A DNA stretch of 57,342 nucleotides from Pyrinomonadaceae bacterium (GTDB lineage Bacteria > Acidobacteriota > Blastocatellia > Pyrinomonadales > Pyrinomonadaceae): NCBI GenBank assembly GCA_021228405.1, contig JAJQRF010000017.1, positions 1 to 57,342 on the forward strand. Reading direction: 5' to 3'. How positions within the stretch are numbered: the stretch's first letter is position 1; the number at the start of each line of letters is the position of its first letter. The notes under the pieces were generated by a model. That model saw nothing but the letters and a program-made list of their open reading frames with translations, was not told the DNA's origin and did no database searches. Both the position numbers and the translations under genes were made by a program. Shown in pieces: positions 44,487 to 52,924 of this stretch.

Positions 44487-44828
44487 TTGAAAATTTTCTG
44501 CTTCATCTTGAGTATTTATATTTTACTGCTGTCGCTCGCGCCGTGCAGTGAAATGATCGGGTTTGCAGAATCGCTCAATGAAAAATCCTCGCCGCAAACC
44601 GTCTTGCAAACACAGCACGAAACAAATGAGAACGGTGAAGACTGTTCGCCGTTCTGCATCTGTTCGTGCTGTCATTTTTCGACGGTTTACCAATTCAAAA
44701 CTTTTACGATTACGAGAAAAATAACCGTTTCACCGATTTCACGCCACGAAAATCTTTATTTGAATCCATATTCAAACACTTTCAAAAATTCCGTTTGGCA
44801 ACCGCCGAAATTTAATTCAAAAGGATAA
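44487..44828 (+). CDS. DUF6660-like small exported Cys-rich protein
   Basis: A 113-residue protein from a TTG start with an N-terminal hydrophobic segment (FCFILSIYILLLSLAPC) and a Cys/His cluster CSPFCICSCCHFST at about residues 53-66. This layout is typical of small proteins encoded just upstream of TonB-dependent receptors in Bacteroidota (DUF6660-like), usually in heavy-metal or copper contexts. Here a TonB receptor follows. The cluster suggests metal binding. The TTG start is not certain. Confidence 0.65.
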   Translation: MKIFCFILSIYILLLSLAPCSEMIGFAESLNEKSSPQTVLQTQHETNENGEDCSPFCICSCCHFSTVYQFKTFTITRKITVSPISRHENLYLNPYSNTFKNSVWQPPKFNSKG

Positions 44829-44832
44829 CTGC

Positions 44833-44857
44833 GCCTTTTTTTGCGAAAGGCTTTTTT
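44833..44857 (+). terminator. Weak terminator or attenuator before the TonB receptor gene
   Basis: Stem GCCTTT/AAAGGC (44833-44838, 44846-44851) followed by T6, 4 bp after the DUF6660-like stop and 65 bp before the receptor ATG. It could attenuate receptor expression relative to the small protein. Confidence 0.6.
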
Positions 44858-44922
44858 CACATCGAACGGCTTCCTTTTCGGAGCCTGTTGCGATCTTTAT
44901 TGAATTAAATTAAGGAGTTTTT

Positions 44923-47097
44923 ATGTATAAATTTTTACTTTTTATGGCTGTCGTTCTGACGGCACAGAACGTTTTCGCGCAAACGCAAAACGTTTTAGAA
45001 ATAATTGTTCAAAACGGAGAAACCAAAGAAAATATTGCCGAAGCAAGCGTTTCGGTCAAAGATTCCGGGCTTTCCGCAGTGACGGAGGCAAACGGCAAAG
45101 CCGAACTGAATAGCATTCCCGACGGCGAGCGAACGATCGTGATTTTCTCGCCCGGATATGAAACCGTCGAGCTAAAATTGACCTTTCCGCTGACCGATCA
45201 AAAAACGCGGACGGTTTTTCTGAAGATCAATAATGAAGTCGGCGAGGTAACGATAAGTTCGACACGGACGGGACGCGAGATCGACGACGAACCGACGCGC
45301 GTTGAGGCGATCGACGAAGAAGAGGTTGATGAAAAAATCAATATGCGTCCCGCCAATGTTTCGATGGTTTTGCACGAAAGCACAGGGATTCAGGTTCAGC
45401 AGACTTCCGCCACGTCAAACACGCAAAGCGTGCGGATTCAGGGACTCGACGGACGTTATACGCAAATCTTGAAAGACGGATTCCCCGCTTTCGGCGGATT
45501 TTCGGGAAGCCTCAGCATTCTGGAGATTCCGCCGCTCGATCTGAAGCAGGTCGAAATTATCAAAGGACCTTCGGCGACGTTTTACGGCGGCGGCGCGATC
45601 GCCGGAGTCGTCAATTTCATCAGCAAAGAACCGCAGGAAAAGCCCGTTATTTCACTCATCTTCAACCAGACTTCCGCGCTCGGAACGGATTTTTCCGTCT
45701 TTCGTTCGCAGAAACTCAAATCCTTCGGTTATACGTTTCTCGGCTCGGTCAATTATCAGAAGGAATACGACGTTGACGACAACGATTTTACCGAACTTCC
45801 GCACACAAATTCCTTTAACTTAAATCCGCGTTTCTTTTTCAGCATCAACGAAAAAACGCGCCTGACCCTCGGGAATTCGACTTCATATCAAAAAAGACAA
45901 GGCGGCGATATTTTTGCGATTCGCGGACAAGCAGACGATTTTCACCGCTATTTTGAAAATAACGATTCCTTTCGCAACGTCACGACCTTTAATTTCGAGC
46001 GCGATCTGGCGGACGGAAGCAAGCTCGTCGCAAAACAAAGTCTGGCTTTTTACAACCGCGAGATCGAAACGCCCGATTATCTTTTCAAAGGTCGGCAATT
46101 CAATTCCTACACCGACGTTTCCTTTTTCAAACCGCTCGAAAAACACACGCTCGTTTTCGGATTTAATGCGGTTTACGACCAGTTTCGTGAAAATCTCAAT
46201 CCGACGAATCCGTTCAAACGCGACGAAACGCGCACGACTTTCGGCGTTTTTGTGCAGGACGGTTTTCAGATCAGCGGTAAACTGTCGCTCGAAGCCGGAT
46301 TGCGGCTCGATTCCGTTAAGGATTACGGCACATTTGCCCTGCCGCGGGTTTCGCTTTTGTATAAATTTACCGAAAACCTGACGAGCCGAATCGGGTTCGG
46401 GTTCGGCTATAAAACGCCGAGTATTTTCACGGAAGACGCGGAAACTTTGTTGTTCGAGAACGTTTTCCCGATCGGCAATTCGCTCAAAACTGAAAAAAGC
46501 AAGGGCGGAACTTTCGATTTGAATTACCGCAACACGGTCGGCGAAACATTTTCATACAGCATCAACCAGATGTTTTTCTACACGGAAATTAGCGATCCGC
46601 TCGTTCTGCAAAGCGACACGGCGGGCATTTTCCGTTTCGCGAACGCGCTTCGACCGATCAAAAGCGCGGGTTTTGAAACCAACGCGAGATTCCAGTATGA
46701 AATTGCGAAGCTCTTCGTCGGATACACTTACACCGATGCAAGGGCGAAATATTTAAGCGGAAATCAGTTTTTGCCGCTTCTGCCCAAACACAAGATAAAT
46801 TCCGCGCTCATTTTTGAAAAGGAAGACGCGTTCAAAACCGGGATCGAGGCTTATTATTCGGGCAGTCAGTTTTTAAGCAACGGTTTCAAGACGAAAGACT
46901 TTACCGAGGTCGGGCTTTTCGCGGAAAAGATTTTCGGCAAATTCAGTCTTTTTATCAATGCCGAAAATATCACCGACGTGCGCCAGAGCCGTTTCGGTCA
47001 AGTCGTTTTCCCGCCGTATCAAAACCCGACCTTCAGCGAAATCTACACGCACACCGAAGGTCGCATCTTCAACGGCGGCATCAAGATCAGACTTTGA
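44923..47097 (+). CDS. TonB-dependent outer-membrane receptor
   Basis: A 724-residue receptor. The signal peptide ends near residue 20 (FAQT). A short CarboxypepD_reg-like domain (about 25-105) precedes the plug, which has VRIQGLDGRYTQILKDGFPA, VEIIKGPSATFYGGGAIAGV and VVNFISKEP. The 22-strand barrel follows, and the end GGIKIRL closes it. Unlike the Oar-like receptor at 15.9 kb it has a classic FepA/CirA-type plug. With the DUF6660-like gene upstream, a metal or metallophore ligand is plausible. Preceded by AAGGAG. Confidence 0.93.
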   Translation: MYKFLLFMAVVLTAQNVFAQTQNVLEIIVQNGETKENIAEASVSVKDSGLSAVTEANGKAELNSIPDGERTIVIFSPGYETVELKLTFPLTDQKTRTVFLKINNEVGEVTISSTRTGREIDDEPTRVEAIDEEEVDEKINMRPANVSMVLHESTGIQVQQTSATSNTQSVRIQGLDGRYTQILKDGFPAFGGFSGSLSILEIPPLDLKQVEIIKGPSATFYGGGAIAGVVNFISKEPQEKPVISLIFNQTSALGTDFSVFRSQKLKSFGYTFLGSVNYQKEYDVDDNDFTELPHTNSFNLNPRFFFSINEKTRLTLGNSTSYQKRQGGDIFAIRGQADDFHRYFENNDSFRNVTTFNFERDLADGSKLVAKQSLAFYNREIETPDYLFKGRQFNSYTDVSFFKPLEKHTLVFGFNAVYDQFRENLNPTNPFKRDETRTTFGVFVQDGFQISGKLSLEAGLRLDSVKDYGTFALPRVSLLYKFTENLTSRIGFGFGYKTPSIFTEDAETLLFENVFPIGNSLKTEKSKGGTFDLNYRNTVGETFSYSINQMFFYTEISDPLVLQSDTAGIFRFANALRPIKSAGFETNARFQYEIAKLFVGYTYTDARAKYLSGNQFLPLLPKHKINSALIFEKEDAFKTGIEAYYSGSQFLSNGFKTKDFTEVGLFAEKIFGKFSLFINAENITDVRQSRFGQVVFPPYQNPTFSEIYTHTEGRIFNGGIKIRL

Positions 47098-47507
47098 TCG
47101 AACCCTTAATTTTTCGGATTTTTCAGATTTTAATTTAAGCGGGATGACAGGATGGACAGGGATAAAACATTTAAATTTACCCTGTCTATCCGATTATTCC
47201 CGTCAATTTTCTTCGCAATGATTGTGACACCGTCAAAAGTGTCCTGCTCAGGCGGATGGCGAAAACTTTTTTTGATTACCATTAGCGCAGATGTTTCAGC
47301 CCTTTGTATGCGGTATCGCGCCGCTTGCAGGAAAAATAAATTAGAATTTTTTCAAAAAAAAGTAGCTTTTTTTTAAGCTTCAAGTTAAATTTATATTTGA
47401 AAATCTCGCTCTTATTTACTTTTTTTCGGCTTACGCAACTTATTCTCAAATAGGCTGCATCTTAAGGCTGAAACTCTTCCAATCAATACAATTTAGAGGA
47501 TTTACCA
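47098..47507. other. Intergenic region with inverted repeat and no gene
   Basis: About 410 bp. GGATGGACAGGG (47150-47161) pairs with CCCTGTCTATCC (47180-47191) with one G-T wobble and is probably the receptor terminator or a dispersed repeat. The rest is AT-rich, with a run of A8 and T8 around 47355-47375. In-frame stretches here show no coding character. Confidence 0.6.
47150..47191 (+). terminator. Hairpin downstream of the TonB receptor gene
   Basis: A 12-bp stem with one G-T wobble, about 50 bp after the stop, with an 18-nt loop and no T-run. It resembles dispersed intergenic inverted repeats more than a classic terminator. Confidence 0.5.
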
Positions 47508-48068
47508 ATGAAAAAACACTTATTTGCGCTTTTTTTTATTTTTGCGGCAGCCGTTTCCTTTTATGCACAGGACAAAGTGCCGCTCGATGCAGAACAGAAC
47601 TATCTCATTCTTTCGACGAAAAAGATCGGCACGATGGAAAAGGAACTGGACGAGGTCGCGGCAAAAGGTTTCCGCGTTCTTTACGGTGCGCCGACACAGC
47701 AGTTTGATATGGCACTTTTTCTCGACAAGATCGGAAAAAACGAATCGCCCTATTCATATAAAATTCTGGCGACCTCGCGCAACAAAACGATGGAAAAAGA
47801 GCTGAACGAATTTGCCTCGCAAGGCTACCGTCTGCTCCCGCGCACGATCGTTTTCAAGCAGGGCTTTCTGACCGCCGAACTCGTGATGGTGATGGAACGC
47901 GCCGCTAATTCCAATAAAAAATATGAATATAAATTAGTCGAAGCCTTCAAGGAAACCAAGCTTCACAAAAAGATCGAAGAATCGATCGCCGCCGGATTTA
48001 ATCCGATAACGATGATTACCATCGGCAATCACATCATCGTCACCGAGAAGGAAACGCTCGAAAGATAA
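47508..48068 (+). CDS. Secreted triple-repeat protein (DUF4177-like units)
   Basis: A 186-residue protein with signal peptide (ends SFYAQ). Three repeats of about 55 residues: YLILSTKKIGTMEKELDEVA, YSYKILATSRNKTMEKELNE and YEYKLVEAFKETKLHKKIEE, each followed by a GF/GY-R-L strand. It matches the repeat of the 43259-44449 protein, so both belong to one exported family, seen on either side of the TonB receptor gene. A GAGGA Shine-Dalgarno supports ATG 47508. Function unknown. Confidence 0.72.
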   Translation: MKKHLFALFFIFAAAVSFYAQDKVPLDAEQNYLILSTKKIGTMEKELDEVAAKGFRVLYGAPTQQFDMALFLDKIGKNESPYSYKILATSRNKTMEKELNEFASQGYRLLPRTIVFKQGFLTAELVMVMERAANSNKKYEYKLVEAFKETKLHKKIEESIAAGFNPITMITIGNHIIVTEKETLER

Positions 48069-48199
48069 ATTTATGAACGGATTTCCGTTTTATTTCATTT
48101 CAAAAATGAAGCTGTTTTTGATATAAATTACAATTTGAAATTTTCGACATACTTGTTTGGAATTTCCCCGAAATAAAACTTAAAAATCAGGTAAGAAAT

Positions 48200-49543
48200 A
48201 TGAATTATAAAAAATCTTCATTTAGATTTTGTTTTGCAAATCTGCGGCATTTTTGCTTCTTAATTGCACTTTGCTTCTGCTTTGGTCAGACGGTTTTTCC
48301 GCAAAGCCTCGACCGGGTTCAGCGCGGTAAGGCGAAAGATATGCTCAATGCCGTCAAAAATGCGATCAAGGACGATTACTACGACACGAATTATCACGGC
48401 GTAGACCTTGACGCAAAATTTAAGGAAGCCGAAGCAAAACTCGACAAGGCGACGACGCTCGGACAAGCCTGGGGCATCATTGCGCAGGCTGTGCTGGAAT
48501 TGAAAGACTCGCACACGATCTTTTATCCGCCGAACACAACCGCCGAAGTCAGATACGGCTGGACGATGAAAATGGTCGGCGACAAATGTTTCGTGACTGC
48601 CGTCCGCCCGAAAGACGATGCCGAGAAAAAAGGATTAAAGCCCGGCGACGAAGTTCTCGAAATTGAAGGATTCAAACCGAACAAAAAAGAATTCTGGAAA
48701 ATGAATTATTACTATCGCATCTTGAGTCCGAGAACCAATCTGACCTTAAAAGTTATCAGCCCGACCGATAAGGAACCGCGGGTTTTGACAGTCGCTTCAA
48801 AAGTCATTTCGCAAAAACCGCTCGTCGAATTTGCCGATATTATCAGGGAATACGAGATCGGAAGAGGCGTTGAGGTAGAACACAGATTTGTCCAACTCGG
48901 TCCGACAATGGTCTGGAAAATGCCGAGCTTTTCGACCGACCCCGCTCTGATGGATTCGATCATGAACGGACGCATCAAACAAGCCACGAATCTGATCCTG
49001 GATTTACGCGGGAACGGCGGCGGATACGTCGAAACCCTCGAACGACTCGCCGGGTATTTTGTCGAAAAAGACACGGTCATCGCAGAATTGAAGGGACGCA
49101 AGAAAATGAAGCCGCAAAAAGCCAAAACCGCCGGAAAGGACGTTTTCAAAGGTAGATTGATCGTCCTGATCGATTCCGATTCGGGTTCGGCTTCCGAAAT
49201 CTTCGCCAGATTTATTCAGCTCGAACAACGCGGAATCGTGATGGGAGATTATTCGGCGGGCGCGGTGATGCAGTCAATCGGCTACCCGCTGACGATGGGA
49301 AGCATCGAAGTTTCGCAGACACAGTATGGAATTTCAATGACTAACGCCGATGTCATTATGAGCGACGGCAAGAGTCTGGAGCACGTCGGCGTTACCCCGC
49401 AACTCATTCTGTTGCCGAAAGCGAGCGATCTGGCAAACGAACGCGATCCCGTTCTGGCGGCGGCGTTCCAACTCTTTGAACAAACCGTCACGCCCGAACA
49501 AGCCGGAAAATTCTTTCCCGTTAAATGGCGAAACGATTTTTAG
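48200..49543 (+). CDS. S41 family C-terminal processing-type protease
   Basis: A 447-residue exported serine peptidase. A signal peptide/TM covers about residues 15-35. A PDZ-like domain (about 110-190) contains GLKPGDEVLEIEG. The S41 catalytic core has LILDLRGNGGGYVE and SDSGSASEIFARF with Ser330 as nucleophile. The usual Lys general base of CtpA/Prc is replaced by a YSAGAV context (GDYSAGAV), as in the S41B/tricorn-like group. Such proteases cleave C-terminal regions of exported proteins. Confidence 0.9.
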   Translation: MNYKKSSFRFCFANLRHFCFLIALCFCFGQTVFPQSLDRVQRGKAKDMLNAVKNAIKDDYYDTNYHGVDLDAKFKEAEAKLDKATTLGQAWGIIAQAVLELKDSHTIFYPPNTTAEVRYGWTMKMVGDKCFVTAVRPKDDAEKKGLKPGDEVLEIEGFKPNKKEFWKMNYYYRILSPRTNLTLKVISPTDKEPRVLTVASKVISQKPLVEFADIIREYEIGRGVEVEHRFVQLGPTMVWKMPSFSTDPALMDSIMNGRIKQATNLILDLRGNGGGYVETLERLAGYFVEKDTVIAELKGRKKMKPQKAKTAGKDVFKGRLIVLIDSDSGSASEIFARFIQLEQRGIVMGDYSAGAVMQSIGYPLTMGSIEVSQTQYGISMTNADVIMSDGKSLEHVGVTPQLILLPKASDLANERDPVLAAAFQLFEQTVTPEQAGKFFPVKWRNDF

Positions 49544-49570
49544 ACAAACTTAATTTCAATAAAATTCAAT

Positions 49571-49611
49571 AAAAAAGGAAGATATTATTTTCGGATAATT
49601 CTTTCTTTTTT
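49571..49611. terminator. Bidirectional terminator between convergent genes
   Basis: The A-rich arm 49571-49588 pairs with 49595-49611 (AAAAAAGGAAGA against TCTTTCTTTTTT plus ATTAT/ATAAT, one bulge and one wobble). It lies between the S41 gene and the convergent membrane protein gene. Confidence 0.65.
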
Positions 49612-49627
49612 TATTTGCCGGCTATCA

Positions 49628-50695
49628 TTATTTCGGCTTTCTCAAATAGCGCGTTAAAATCCAAACCACGAGCCAGAGCACGATCCCCAAAACGAAACCG
49701 CCGACGGCGAACATCGCCATAGCGATCACACTGCCGACATCGCCGTAGCCGTAATTTGCCTGTTGCACCTGCGGAATCGAACTTTCACTTGAAAATTCGT
49801 GAAAATACAGCGACACTACCAGCAAAAATGCCCACAAAGGTCCAAACACGAATCCGCCTGTCCAACCGAACTTATATTTTGCAAGGACAAAGACGCATAC
49901 GGCGAGCCCGATCAAAGGAAAGCCGAACAGCACGAACATAAAAACATTTCCGGCGAAATCCTTGACGCGGTTGTAATTTCCGGGAATCGGATACTTCGTC
50001 GTGATTAAAAACGCTTTCGGCGTGAGATTGGCGATATTTCCCTTCCAAACTCCGTTTTCGTTTTTCATTTCCGGATTGATGACCGTTTCCCAGTTCTGCG
50101 GAGTTTTTACTTCGATGTCGGTTTTGACGATATTTTTGCGGTTTTCGGGCGGAAGCGTGACAAACGAGAATTGCCAGTATTTCGTCAGCGCGCCGCTCAC
50201 GTTGTAGGACGGCGCGAGATTTTGTTTGATCTTGAGCGTGTGTTTGCCTTTCGGAATTTTAATGCTGACGCTCTGCGTCTGCCGGTTGTTGACGCGGTAG
50301 CCGAGCGATTTTCCGTCAAGCCAGAAAGTTTCGTTCGGAATCTGCCAGCTGATCGTTTTTTCGCTGTCCGCAACGGCTTTCAGCTCCAGATTTACGTCGT
50401 CGAGAAAAATCTGATAATCCTTGTCGAAAGGCATTAATAATTTGATCGTTTTTTCGGCGTTTTTGTTTTCAAATTCAAAAACGTTTTCGAGTTTGACGCG
50501 GTTATCCTGCGTGTATTCCGAATAATTTTCTAAATTCGTCAGATCGATGAAAATCTTCTCGCTGATCGCCTCGAATTCTTCCAACCCGCCCGGCTCGAAA
50601 CCCGCACTGCCGCCCTGAAACGGTGCGGGAACATTTGCCGAAACAACCGCCGACAAAAGAAAAATGCTCAAAACCAACCAAATTATCTGCTTCAT
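49628..50695 (-). CDS. Exported membrane protein of unknown function
   Basis: A 355-residue protein with N-terminal signal peptide (VVSANVPAP). A periplasmic beta-rich domain covers about residues 25-235. There are three C-terminal TM helices: VFMFVLFGFPLIGLAVCVFV, FVFGPLWAFLLVVSLYF and SVIAMAMFAVGGFVLGIVLW. No motif is recognised. Its ATG immediately follows the TAA of the [2Fe-2S] protein gene, indicating translational coupling. Confidence 0.8.
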   Translation of the reverse strand: MKQIIWLVLSIFLLSAVVSANVPAPFQGGSAGFEPGGLEEFEAISEKIFIDLTNLENYSEYTQDNRVKLENVFEFENKNAEKTIKLLMPFDKDYQIFLDDVNLELKAVADSEKTISWQIPNETFWLDGKSLGYRVNNRQTQSVSIKIPKGKHTLKIKQNLAPSYNVSGALTKYWQFSFVTLPPENRKNIVKTDIEVKTPQNWETVINPEMKNENGVWKGNIANLTPKAFLITTKYPIPGNYNRVKDFAGNVFMFVLFGFPLIGLAVCVFVLAKYKFGWTGGFVFGPLWAFLLVVSLYFHEFSSESSIPQVQQANYGYGDVGSVIAMAMFAVGGFVLGIVLWLVVWILTRYLRKPK

Positions 50696-51094
50696 TTAAT
50701 CATCACCAAATTTTTCGATCAACGCCAACCGTTCGACGACATTTCCCTTTTCGAGATGTTCCTCGATAATCTCGCTCACGTCTTCGGCGCGCACCTGAGC
50801 ATACCAGACACCTTCGGGATAAACCAGAACCGCCGCACCGACCGAGCAAAAACCGACCGAACCGCAATCCGTCAGAACGACTTCGCCGGCGGGATTTCTG
50901 CCCTTCGACGCTTTCCCGTAACGCATATTTTTCGCTTCGAGTTGTTTTTCAAATTCGGCTTTTACTTCCGCGCCGCCGACGGCTAAACAGGATTTCCCGT
51001 TGCAAACGAAAACCTGCCGTTTGACGGGTGCTATGGAAACGGGCGCAAGTTTTTCGAGTTTTTCGCGGTCTTCGATAAATTTAGGTTCACTCAT
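50696..51094 (-). CDS. Thioredoxin-like [2Fe-2S] ferredoxin
   Basis: A 132-residue thioredoxin-fold ferredoxin. The cluster cysteines are Cys31 and Cys36 in FVCNGKSCLAVGG and the later Cys pair in TDCGSVGFCSVG. VLVYPEGVWYAQV is the conserved C-terminal strand. Such proteins are stand-alone relatives of NuoE or HoxE-type subunits and carry electrons to unknown partners. The gene stops directly before the ATG of the membrane protein, so the two are likely co-regulated. Confidence 0.9.
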   Translation of the reverse strand: MSEPKFIEDREKLEKLAPVSIAPVKRQVFVCNGKSCLAVGGAEVKAEFEKQLEAKNMRYGKASKGRNPAGEVVLTDCGSVGFCSVGAAVLVYPEGVWYAQVRAEDVSEIIEEHLEKGNVVERLALIEKFGDD

Positions 51095-51262
51095 AATTTT
51101 TTATGCTAACAAAATTTGAAAATTCCGTGTATCGGTTCGCTCAAATTCTCCGTTTATTTCGGATTTCGGTTCGTAATTTATTTGCAAGAACTATTTGAGC
51201 AGACTGATTTTACATTTCATTTATGGTAAAATCTCCACTTGTTTATCAGCTTTTTATAGAAA

Positions 51263-52909
51263 ATGGCAGCAGGTATTATCATTCACATCTCAATCGGCAC
51301 GGAAAAACGCACCGAGTTTTTCTCTGAGGATAATATCCGCATCGGCACAACTTCCTTTTGCGACCTGCAAATTCACACGAAAAAGATCGAAAAAGATTCG
51401 GTTTGGCTCGAAATGGAAAATAACGACGGAATTTACCGCGTGATAAATTTTGACATTTCGCTCGACATCAAGCTGAACCAGACCGCGCTCCGCCGCTTTG
51501 TCGCGATCGGCGACGGCGACGTGATCTCCATCGGCGACACCGATATTTCCTTCTCGTTTTTCTCGCTCGCGTCGAAATCCGCGTTAATCACGACCAACCG
51601 CGAACAGCCGCATTTCGCCCAGTTTATCGAAACCGCCGCGCTCGAATCGGCTTCGTCGGAAAAACGCGACGACGCGAAAATTTTCCTGCGCGAATTCGTC
51701 CGCGAATTGATGCGCGAGATAAGCTGGACATCGAAACTCATCGCGCTCGTCCTGATCGCGGGATTTCTGACGGGAATTTTGTATCTCGGTTTTGCGGTCA
51801 ACAAAGAGCTTCGCGCCAGCCGTCAGCAATCCGAACAGCAAGGCGAGATCATCCGCAAGCTCGAAGAAAAACTCGGGCAAACCAGCGATCAGCTCGGCGA
51901 ATTGGACAAAACCAACAAGGATTTGCTGAAAACCGTTTCGCTTGCACCGAATCTGCGCGTCGAATACGGAAACGGTGTGTGTCTGATCGTCGGCGTTTAC
52001 GATCTGATCGATAAAAAAAGCGGGAAGGTTTTGCGCTACCCCGATCCGCAGGCATTTCAGCCGAATCCGTATGAACCGCAACCGATGGAAGGCGAAATTC
52101 CGCAGGATGCCGCGCCGCAGACGGGTTTGACAACCGAAGGCAACGGTTCACCCGTCGAATACGATTTTATCGGCACGGGTTTTCACGTCGGAAGCGGTTA
52201 CATCGTCACCAACCGCCACGTTTTACAGCCTTGGGAAGAAGATGATCTTGTCAAACAAATGATGCGTGAAGCCGACGGACGCGCACGAATCAAGCGTCTG
52301 GTCATTTATTTTCCGAATATTCCGCAACCGTTCACGCTGAAAATCAGGCAAATTTCCTATCAGGAAGACGTGGCGGTTGCGTCGATCGATTTAAGTGCGG
52401 TTTCGCCCGACATTCCCGTTCTGCCGCTCGAAGAAGATACGAACACGGTCGCGGTCGGCAAAACGGTTGTGACGATGGGCTATCCGAACGGACCTGATAG
52501 ACTTCTGGCGATGGTTGACGATGCTGAGGCGAAATCGATCAATGCCCGTTTCGGCGGTTCGCGCCAGGCTCTGATAAATTTTCTCGCGCAATCGCGCAAG
52601 ATCGTGCCGCTCACGACGCAGGGAGCCGTGACCGATCTTGATTCGCGGCGCATCGTGCACGATGCGAAAACTGCCGAGGGCGGTTCGGGCGCGCCGCTTT
52701 TCGGACAATCGGGTAAAGTCATCGGCGTAAATTTCGGCGTTTTCACCGAAAGCAACGCGGCAAATATGGCGGTTCCGATTTCGTTCGCGCGCGACCTGCT
52801 GAAAAAAGCGGGTTGGAAATCGCCTGAAGAATTAAAGCAGGAGCAGAGTCCGCCGCCACAGATCGCCAACGCGGAAACACCGCCCGATAAAGGCACGAAA
52901 GCGCAGTAG
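51263..52909 (+). CDS. FHA-TM-trypsin-like serine protease fusion
   Basis: A 548-residue protein. Residues about 5-110 look like an FHA or FHA-like beta-sandwich (TEFFSEDNIRIGTTSFCDLQ), a single TM (about 158-177, LIALVLIAGFLTGILYLGFA) and a coiled coil (about 180-225) follow. A trypsin-like domain (about 240-510) has the triad His319 (TNRHVL), Asp369 (QEDVAV) and Ser475 (GGSGAPLFG). The C-terminus is Pro/Gln-rich. The FHA part should face the cytosol and sense phospho-Thr, and the protease should act outside. It starts 15 bp before a MacB-type permease gene. Confidence 0.85.
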   Translation: MAAGIIIHISIGTEKRTEFFSEDNIRIGTTSFCDLQIHTKKIEKDSVWLEMENNDGIYRVINFDISLDIKLNQTALRRFVAIGDGDVISIGDTDISFSFFSLASKSALITTNREQPHFAQFIETAALESASSEKRDDAKIFLREFVRELMREISWTSKLIALVLIAGFLTGILYLGFAVNKELRASRQQSEQQGEIIRKLEEKLGQTSDQLGELDKTNKDLLKTVSLAPNLRVEYGNGVCLIVGVYDLIDKKSGKVLRYPDPQAFQPNPYEPQPMEGEIPQDAAPQTGLTTEGNGSPVEYDFIGTGFHVGSGYIVTNRHVLQPWEEDDLVKQMMREADGRARIKRLVIYFPNIPQPFTLKIRQISYQEDVAVASIDLSAVSPDIPVLPLEEDTNTVAVGKTVVTMGYPNGPDRLLAMVDDAEAKSINARFGGSRQALINFLAQSRKIVPLTTQGAVTDLDSRRIVHDAKTAEGGSGAPLFGQSGKVIGVNFGVFTESNAANMAVPISFARDLLKKAGWKSPEELKQEQSPPPQIANAETPPDKGTKAQ

Positions 52910-52924
52910 CCCTAAATTTTTATA

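Noticed and set aside
47152-47376. Plus-strand frame after the TonB receptor
   Set aside because: It starts inside an inverted repeat, has no ribosome binding site and no coding character.
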